Assembly (NCBI GenBank): GCA_021200895.1
Contig: JAJQFX010000165.1
Coordinates: 1-17,253 of the forward strand
DNA length: 17,253 bases
From: Clostridiales bacterium
GTDB lineage: Bacteria > Bacillota > Clostridia > Oscillospirales > Oscillospiraceae
Direction of reading: 5' to 3'
Made by a program: the position numbers and the translations under genes
Shown: piece after piece, positions 12,646 through 17,253 of the stretch
Layout: each line of letters opens with the position of its first letter
How positions within the stretch are numbered: the stretch's first letter is position 1
Notes under the pieces: generated by a model
What the model saw: only the letters and a program-made list of their open reading frames with translations
Database searches by the model: none
Told to the model about the DNA's origin: nothing

Positions 12646-12682
12646 CCCGGTTCTGAGTTCAGAGCCGGGTCACTTCTTTTTT
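12638..12682 (+). terminator. Strong terminator of the tandem-module RNA
   Basis: An 18-bp stem with a single G-U pair (12638-12655 with 12660-12677), a four-base loop and six T. It may also stop prmA transcripts from the other side, as the minus-strand flank is TTCTGTTC. Confidence 0.93.
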
Positions 12683-12765
12683 GCTGTTTGGGCGTCTCCA
12701 TAAAGCGCGGCCCGACCTCCGGAGGAGGCAGGCCGCAGCCTGCATTTATGCTTTGATGTTCTGAA

Positions 12766-13746
12766 TTATACGCCGGACACCTGCTGGGCAGTAAAGCTGA
12801 CCCAGCCGTCCCGCTTCCGCCGCTCCAGAACGGTGAAGCCGTTGGCGGTCAGGGCGGCGGCCACCTCGTCCGCCCGGCCTTCCAGAATGCCGGAGGTCAG
12901 GAACAGGCCGCCCTCCGCCAGGTAGTCCCCCACAATGGGGCACAGGGGGATGATTACGTCCGCCACGATGTTGGCCAGCACCAGCTGATACCGACCCGCC
13001 AGCTGGGCCTGCAAGGCACTGTCCCTGGTGACATCACCGGTGTAGACCTGCAGCTCCGGGCCGATGCCGTTGAAGGCGGCGTTCTCCGCCGCCACAGCGG
13101 TGGCCTTGGGGTCAATGTCGCAGCCCACAGCGGAGGCGGCCCCAAGCCGGAGGGCGGCGATGGCGAGGATACCGCTGCCGGTCCCCAAGTCCAGCACCCG
13201 ATCGCCGGGGCGGACGTAGCGCTCCACCCCCTCCAGACAGAGGCGGGTGGTGCCGTGACTGCCGGTGCCGAAAATCAGCCCCGGATTCAGGTAGAGAGGG
13301 GTCCGCCCCTCCGGCACGGCCTCCCCCCGCATCCATTCTGGCACCACATAGAGCCGCTCCCCCACGGGGAAGGGGCTGTAATACCGCTTCCAGTTGTTGG
13401 CCCAGTCCTCCTCCTGCAGGGTGCGGGTGGTGACGGCCAAGGTACCGGCGTCCTGAGGGGTGCGGCTGCGGAAGCCCTCCAGCCCGGCGGTGATTTCGTC
13501 CAGGCGGCAGCGGCCCTCCTCGTCGGCGGCGACGTAAAAGGTGGCCCGGGTGACGCCCTGGCGGGACGCTTTCAGGGCGTCGTCCACTTCATCCCAGAAG
13601 GGGCGGTTTTCGTCCTCGAAGGCGGCGAAGTCGGATTCGTCCTCCAGCACCAGCCCCTCCACGCCGCAGGCGGTCAGGTAGGCCGCCAGGGCGTCCAGGC
13701 AGCCGGGGGCGGTGTCAATGCTGCATTCCAGCCAAACTTGTTCCAT
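12766..13746 (-). CDS. prmA: Ribosomal protein L11 methyltransferase
   Basis: A 326-aa cytosolic AdoMet-dependent enzyme that trimethylates ribosomal protein L11. The N-terminal substrate-recognition domain (EQVWLECSIDTAPGCLDALAAYLTACGVEGLVLED) is followed by the Rossmann methyltransferase domain: LNPGLIFGTGSHGTTRLCL, then VLDLGTGSGILAIAALRLGA (motif I), GCDIDPKA and the signature LANIVADVI. The length is typical. Start ATG 13746 with GAGG about 11 bases upstream. The CPBP protease gene ends just 18 bases upstream on the same strand, so the two are probably co-transcribed. Downstream (minus) it meets the terminator of the tandem-module RNA. Confidence 0.93.
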   Translation of the reverse strand: MEQVWLECSIDTAPGCLDALAAYLTACGVEGLVLEDESDFAAFEDENRPFWDEVDDALKASRQGVTRATFYVAADEEGRCRLDEITAGLEGFRSRTPQDAGTLAVTTRTLQEEDWANNWKRYYSPFPVGERLYVVPEWMRGEAVPEGRTPLYLNPGLIFGTGSHGTTRLCLEGVERYVRPGDRVLDLGTGSGILAIAALRLGAASAVGCDIDPKATAVAAENAAFNGIGPELQVYTGDVTRDSALQAQLAGRYQLVLANIVADVIIPLCPIVGDYLAEGGLFLTSGILEGRADEVAAALTANGFTVLERRKRDGWVSFTAQQVSGV

Positions 13747-13764
13747 GATAGATGGTTCCTCGTT

Positions 13765-14691
13765 TCAGATAAAAATGGTGGCGACGCTGGCCGCCAGGGA
13801 CAGCAGCCCGCAGATCCAGAAGCAGGGGGAGCGCAGGCACATCCGCCGCTTTGTGGCGGCGTCATAGGGCAGCGGCCCCGGGTCGAACCGATAGTAGCGG
13901 CACCGCTTCACAAAGATGTAGATGGTAAAGGCGATGCAGGCCAGCAGCGCCAGCCCCAGGAAAGCGTATACCTCATCCGACAGGGGCAGGGACAGCAGGA
14001 CGGAGACGCCGTTGGTGCAGGCGTGAAGCAGGATGCACTCCCGCAGGCGGCCGGTGAGGATGGCCACGCTGCCCAGCACTACCCCCAGGGCGAAGGCGTA
14101 GAGCAGTTGATAGAGGTTCTGGTGCATCAGGGCGAAGGCCGCCGCGGAGAGCAGGATGGCGCTGACCTCCCCCAGGGCGCGGCACCGGTCCAGAAACAGC
14201 CTGCGGAAGAGGAACTCCTCACACACCGGAGCCACAACAACGGTGGTGAAGGCGTACAGCCCCAGGGAGATACCGTCGAGAGAGTCCAGGATATTGCTGG
14301 TCTCCACACCGGACAGGGCCTCGATGACGGCGATGAGGCCGGAGGTCACATAGGCGAACAGGTACAGCGTCCCGATGCAGAAGGGGATGGCGATGGCCAG
14401 CTCCCGCAGGGGGAGGGGATGGGGAGCGGGCTTCTCCGCCCGGGGCATCTTCCGCAGCACCAGGGGAATGATCACCAGCGGCGGCAGGTAGGAGCAGAGG
14501 TCGTTGACCAGCAGCAGCCCGGCGTAGCCGGGCACAATGCCGCGCCACAGGAGCATCGGCACCACTACCCAGTCGTACAGGCCGTACGCTGCCACCGCGA
14601 AGAGTTGTATAAATAAAAGAATACAAAGGACGCATAGCATGGCTCTGCCGTAGCATTTGCGCAAATCCTTCCGTAAAAAGACGATTTCCAA
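13765..14691 (-). CDS. CPBP-family intramembrane metalloprotease
   Basis: A 308-aa multi-pass membrane protein with about eight hydrophobic segments and the complete CPBP (Abi, Rce1-like) signature: EEFLFRR (Glu158-Glu159, Arg163), FALMHQN (His190) and HACTN (His223, Asn227). In this family these residues bind the metal and cut within the membrane; roles include bacteriocin self-immunity and processing of membrane substrates, not assignable here. I choose a TTG start at 14691, preceded by AGAAAGGGG with 8-base spacing, because the longer frame from 14796 begins upstream of the promoter. That promoter (minus) is TTGTCA (plus 14748-14753), 17 bp, TATACT (plus 14725-14730). prmA follows after 18 bases. 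Confidence 0.85.
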   Translation of the reverse strand: MEIVFLRKDLRKCYGRAMLCVLCILLFIQLFAVAAYGLYDWVVVPMLLWRGIVPGYAGLLLVNDLCSYLPPLVIIPLVLRKMPRAEKPAPHPLPLRELAIAIPFCIGTLYLFAYVTSGLIAVIEALSGVETSNILDSLDGISLGLYAFTTVVVAPVCEEFLFRRLFLDRCRALGEVSAILLSAAAFALMHQNLYQLLYAFALGVVLGSVAILTGRLRECILLHACTNGVSVLLSLPLSDEVYAFLGLALLACIAFTIYIFVKRCRYYRFDPGPLPYDAATKRRMCLRSPCFWICGLLSLAASVATIFI

Positions 14692-14724
14692 GCAAAAAGC
14701 CCCTTTCTGTTGGCGTTCCCTTAT

Positions 14725-14766
14725 AGTATAACAGGTTTTTACAAAATTGACAACGTGTGATATAAT
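14725..14766. promoter_or_regulatory. Overlapping divergent promoters of the CPBP and FAD-protein genes
   Basis: Minus: TTGTCA (14748-14753), 17 bp, TATACT (14725-14730). Plus: TTTACA (14738-14743), 17 bp, TATAAT (14761-14766). The two -35 regions lie within each other's spacers, so polymerase binding at one should exclude the other. Confidence 0.68.
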
Positions 14767-14828
14767 ATTCTTTGTGTAAAACGAGAACTCCTCCACTCCG
14801 GGGAGGCCCCTTTGAAAGGAGAACGCTT

Positions 14829-16229
14829 ATGGCGACCAAGGCAGATGTGGCCATTATCGGCTGCGGAGAGGCCGGCATTTTTGCCGCCTATGAATTGACG
14901 GAGCAGCGCCCCGACCTGCGGGTGGTGGTGCTGGACCAGGGCGCGGACATTTACAGCCGCCACTGCCCCATTGTGGCGGGGAAGGTGGACCGCTGCATCC
15001 ACTGCCCTGTGTGCGATACCATGTGCGGCTTCGGCGGAGCCGGAGCCTTCTCCGACGGCAAGTTCAACTTCACCACTGAGTTTGGCGGCTGGCTGACGGA
15101 TTATATGCCCGCCGCCCAAGTGATGGAGCTGATTCACGACGTGGACGCCGTGAACGTCCGCTTCGGGGCCACCACGGAGTTGTACTCCACCTCCACGCCG
15201 GAGGCTGTGGCCCTGGAGAAGCAGGCCCTGGAGCATGACCTCCACCTGCTCCAGGCCCAGTGCAAGCACTTGGGGACGGAGAACAACCTGAAAATTCTGA
15301 CCAACATTTACGAGTACCTGAAGGACAAGGCGGAGTTCCGCTTCCATACCCCTGTGGAGCAGATTTGCCCCATAGAGGGCGGCGGCTACCACCTGGTCTG
15401 CGGCAAGGGGGAGGACGTGGACTGCACCACCCTCCTGGCCGCCCCTGGTCGCTCCGGGGCGGAGTGGTTCGCCTCCCAGTGCAAGGGCATGGGCATCCCC
15501 CTCATCAATAACCAGGTGGACATCGGCGTGCGGGTGGAGCTGCCCGCCAAGGTGTTCGAGCATATCACCGACGTGGTGTACGAGTCCAAGCTGGTGTACC
15601 GCACCAAGCAGTATGGCGACAAGGTGCGTACCTTCTGCATGAACCCCTACGGCTATGTGGTGGCGGAGAGCGTGGAGGGCATCAACACCGTCAACGGCCA
15701 CAGCTACTCCGACCCCGCCCTCCGCAGCGAGAACACCAACTTTGCCCTGCTGGTGTCCAACCGCTTCACCGAACCCTTCAACGAGCCGTACCGCTACGGC
15801 AAGCACATCGCCAGCCTGTCCAATATGCTGTCCGGCGGAGTGCTGGTGCAGCGGTTTGGCGACCTGGTGAAGGGCGTGCGCACCAACCAACACCGGCTGA
15901 GCCAGTCCTTCACCCGGCCCACCCTGAAGGCCGCCATCCCTGGCGACCTGAGCCTGGCCATGCCCAAGCGCCAGCTGGACGACATCATTGAGATGATTTA
16001 CGCCCTGGATAAGCTGGCCCCCGGCACCGCCAACTATGACACCCTGCTCTACGGCGCGGAGGTGAAGTTCTACTCCAGCCGCATTCAGCTCTCCAACGAG
16101 CTGGAGACTCCCATGCCAAACTTCTTCGCCGCCGGAGACGGGGCGGGCACCACCCGTGGCCTGGCCCAGGCCGGGGCCAGCGGTATGCGGGTGGCCAGGG
16201 TGATTCTGGAGCGATTGGAGAAAGCGTGA
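14829..16229 (+). CDS. FAD-dependent dehydrogenase, COG2509-like
   Basis: A 466-aa flavoprotein. The FAD-binding Rossmann motif IIGCGEAG is at residues 9-16, and the C-terminal flavin-contact segment AAGDGAGTTRGLAQAGASG is near residues 438-456. Residues 46-66 contain five Cys (C46, C56, C59, C62, C66) just before GFGGAGAFSDGKFN. This Cys-rich stretch is typical of the family and may hold an Fe-S cluster or form an active site. The substrate is unknown; relatives are annotated only as NAD(P)/FAD-dependent oxidoreductases. The start is ATG 14829, with AAAGGAG about 8 bases upstream; the earlier ATG at 14772 lacks a ribosome site and sits near the transcription start. It is divergent from the CPBP gene and upstream of the aminotransferase gene, separated by a terminator. 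Confidence 0.85.
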   Translation: MATKADVAIIGCGEAGIFAAYELTEQRPDLRVVVLDQGADIYSRHCPIVAGKVDRCIHCPVCDTMCGFGGAGAFSDGKFNFTTEFGGWLTDYMPAAQVMELIHDVDAVNVRFGATTELYSTSTPEAVALEKQALEHDLHLLQAQCKHLGTENNLKILTNIYEYLKDKAEFRFHTPVEQICPIEGGGYHLVCGKGEDVDCTTLLAAPGRSGAEWFASQCKGMGIPLINNQVDIGVRVELPAKVFEHITDVVYESKLVYRTKQYGDKVRTFCMNPYGYVVAESVEGINTVNGHSYSDPALRSENTNFALLVSNRFTEPFNEPYRYGKHIASLSNMLSGGVLVQRFGDLVKGVRTNQHRLSQSFTRPTLKAAIPGDLSLAMPKRQLDDIIEMIYALDKLAPGTANYDTLLYGAEVKFYSSRIQLSNELETPMPNFFAAGDGAGTTRGLAQAGASGMRVARVILERLEKA

Positions 16230-16235
16230 CCTGGC

Positions 16236-16290
16236 GGCGGGCTTCCGCCCTGCCGTTCCGGAAAAGTGGAGAAGAAAGCGGAACTTTTTT
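16236..16290 (+). terminator. Terminator after the FAD-protein gene
   Basis: GGCGG-GCTT-CCGCC (16236-16249), then GTTCCG (16255-16260) pairing with CGGAAC (16279-16284) and six T (16285-16290). Confidence 0.65.
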
Positions 16291-16322
16291 GCGGAAAAAG
16301 CAAAAAAATCCGGAGAATCCCC

Positions 16323-16351
16323 TTGCAGCTTTTCGGTTCCCGCATTATAAT
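16323..16351 (+). promoter_or_regulatory. Promoter of the aminotransferase gene
   Basis: TTGCAG (16323-16328), 17 bp, TATAAT (16346-16351). The ~57-base leader holds a small hairpin TGCGG-AGGCTA-CCGCA (about 16360-16375) that competes with AGGCT/AGCCT pairing. It is too short for a T-box. Confidence 0.68.
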
Positions 16352-16413
16352 AGAATCAATGCGGAGGCTACCGCAGCCTATTTCCGATACTCTTAACCAG
16401 GAGGTTCTATATT

Positions 16414-17253
16414 ATGTTGGATATTAAAATCGAACTGACCAAATGTCCGAAAGAGAAGCCCGCCGACGAAAGCAAGCTGGGCTTCGGCAAGCTGTTCAGC
16501 GACCATATGTTCGTCATGGACTATACCGAGGGCCAGGGCTGGCACGACCCCCGCATCATCCCCTATCAGCCCTTCTCCCTGGACCCCGCCACCGTGGTAT
16601 TCCACTATGCCCAGGAGATTTTTGAGGGCATGAAGGCTTACCGCACCGCAGAGGACAAAATTCTCCTGTTCCGCCCGGACTGCAACGCCCGCCGCCTGAA
16701 CGACTCCGCTGACCGCCTGTGCATCCCCAACATTCCGGAGGAGGACTTCATTCAGGCCGTTTCCACCCTGGTCAGCGTGGAGCGGGATTGGGTGCCCCGT
16801 TCTGCGGACACCTCCCTGTATATCCGCCCCTACATCTTTGCCACCGATGTGGGCCTGGGCGTTCACGCCTCCAAGCACTATATCTTCTCCATCATCTGCT
16901 CCCCCTCCGGCGCGTACTACGCCGAGGGCATCGACCCGGTGCGCATCTATGTAGAGGATGAGTATATCCGTGCTGCCCCCGGTCTCACCGGCTTCACCAA
17001 GTGCGGCGGCAACTACGCCGCCTCCATCAAGGCCGGCGAACTGGCCGAGGAGCAGGGCTTTGCCCAGGTGCTGTGGCTGGACGGCGTGGAGAAGAAGTAT
17101 GTGGAGGAAGTCGGCTCCATGAACATCATGTTCAAGATCTCCGGCAAGATCTACACCGCCGCCTGCGTGGGCACCGTTCTCCCCGGCGTCACCCGCCGCA
17201 GCTGCATCGAGCTGTGCAAGGACTGGGGCTATGAGGTCATCGAGGGCAAGCTG
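16414..17253 (+). CDS. ilvE: Branched-chain amino acid aminotransferase (partial, cut by the right edge)
   Basis: 280 codons are present and the frame is still open at the end of the window. The enzyme is PLP-dependent and exchanges amino groups between Leu/Ile/Val and 2-oxoglutarate, in the cytosol. Features: YAQEIFEGMKAY near residue 70, RPDCNARRLNDSADRL, YIRPYIFATD, and FTKCGGNYAAS with Lys196 as the expected PLP lysine, followed by QVLWLDG and EEVGSMNIMF. This matches the class IV, long (about 350-aa) subgroup related to mitochondrial BCAT. The start is ATG 16414, with AGGAGG about 8 bases upstream. It has its own promoter. The 2-oxoglutarate it uses is what icd in this window would supply, although the two genes are far apart. 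Confidence 0.93.
   Translation, partial: MLDIKIELTKCPKEKPADESKLGFGKLFSDHMFVMDYTEGQGWHDPRIIPYQPFSLDPATVVFHYAQEIFEGMKAYRTAEDKILLFRPDCNARRLNDSADRLCIPNIPEEDFIQAVSTLVSVERDWVPRSADTSLYIRPYIFATDVGLGVHASKHYIFSIICSPSGAYYAEGIDPVRIYVEDEYIRAAPGLTGFTKCGGNYAASIKAGELAEEQGFAQVLWLDGVEKKYVEEVGSMNIMFKISGKIYTAACVGTVLPGVTRRSCIELCKDWGYEVIEGKL

Larger units (their letters stand above)
11253..12682 (+). ncRNA. Long tandem-module RNA (about 1.43 kb), probably structured, with embedded micro-ORFs; undescribed to my knowledge
   Basis: No normal gene fits between 11050 and 12765, yet the stretch has a strong promoter (11218-11246) and a strong terminator (12638-12682) facing the same way. In between, about eleven related modules follow each other. 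Shine-Dalgarno-like anchors lie at 11352, 11475, 11587, 11699, 11811 and 11917 (A/CAGGAGGTAC). Degenerate counterparts lie at about 12042, 12161, 12291 and 12414, and AAGGAGGCG at 12595. A typical module runs: CCTTCCACTTTCCC, hairpin CTTTC-GTTT-GAAAG, GGACGAT, a stem-loop, AAGGAGGTAC, a five-codon ORF, then TTAG. Later modules keep GGACGA plus a new stem-loop (12244-12270, 12335-12378) and share GCATTCGCT(T)GA (12050, 12173, 12427). The stem-loop stem is conserved although loop sequences differ. The unit stands alone and converges on prmA. Structured RNA is the best reading; a micro-peptide array is possible. Confidence 0.7.

Noticed and set aside
11253..12682. CRISPR array
   Set aside because: The period is 105-130 bp and similarity runs through the whole unit; there are no short exact repeats with unique spacers and no cas genes.
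11253..12682. Type III toxin-antitoxin RNA (ToxI-like repeats)
   Set aside because: Those repeats are about 35-40 bases and precede a toxin gene across a leaky terminator; here the units are far longer and the next gene is prmA on the opposite strand.
11253..12682. tRNA cluster or riboswitch leader
   Set aside because: There are no T-arm GGTTCGA-like boxes or acceptor stems in register, and no same-strand gene follows the terminator.
13255..14616. 453-codon plus-strand frame
   Set aside because: It is antisense to prmA and the CPBP gene, both of which have clear motifs; its low-complexity Gly/Gln/His content is a shadow of GC-rich codons.
14739..15893. 384-codon minus-strand frame
   Set aside because: It is antisense to the FAD protein with its clear flavin motifs; its His/Val/Gly-rich composition is typical of a shadow frame.
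16355..16413. T-box or leader-peptide control of ilvE
   Set aside because: The leader is under 60 bases, with no T-box sequence, specifier stem or terminator, and no Leu/Ile/Val-rich leader ORF.

Overview
The window reads as chromosomal DNA of a moderately high-GC, low-oxygen gut Clostridia. My best guess is the Oscillospiraceae (Flavonifractor/Lawsonibacter/Pseudoflavonifractor-like). Support comes from the AGGAGG ribosome sites, sigma-70-type promoters with 17-bp spacers, the gene set (D-lactate dehydrogenase, eukaryote-type NADP isocitrate dehydrogenase, Na/Pi-PhoU transporter, COG2509 flavoprotein) and the GC-rich codon use. This placement is inference from content, not from a database match. 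The first ~1.9 kb is clearly more AT-rich and looks acquired.

Layout: (1) 1-1778, minus: an N6-adenine DNA methyltransferase of a restriction-modification type, broken into two frames at a run of seven G and running off the left edge. (2) 1977-4680: a divergent pair, D-lactate dehydrogenase (minus) and a Crp/Fnr-family regulator (plus), followed by a short-chain dehydrogenase. Three 18-bp dyads of one design lie here, one between the divergent genes and two bracketing the SDR promoter, which suggests a small redox regulon run by the local regulator. (3) 4706-7061: small accessory genes: a four-helix membrane protein coupled to an Xre-type regulator, a BspA-like LRR protein with a zinc ribbon, a membrane-anchored protein and an unknown protein. 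(4) 7258-11049, minus: icd, a Na/Pi cotransporter, a 159-bp MITE-like inverted-repeat element and a 59-aa membrane protein. (5) 11218-12682, plus: a gene-free 1.45-kb transcription unit with its own strong promoter and terminator. (6) 12766-17253: prmA and a CPBP-family membrane protease (minus), then a FAD-dependent dehydrogenase and the start of a branched-chain aminotransferase (plus).

The striking part is region 5. It is built of about eleven diverged tandem modules of roughly 105-130 bp, three of them near-identical at exactly 112 bp. Each well-kept module has a pyrimidine-rich segment, a GAAAGGA box, a stem-loop whose stem shows a compensatory change, and a near-perfect Shine-Dalgarno sequence (AAGGAGGTAC) followed by a five-codon mini-ORF. 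Three modules and the 3' end also carry ten-codon ORFs of the pattern MKL-x6-K. I know of no described RNA or peptide family that matches it. It may be a long modular non-coding RNA, a ribosome- or SD-binding RNA, or a micro-peptide array.
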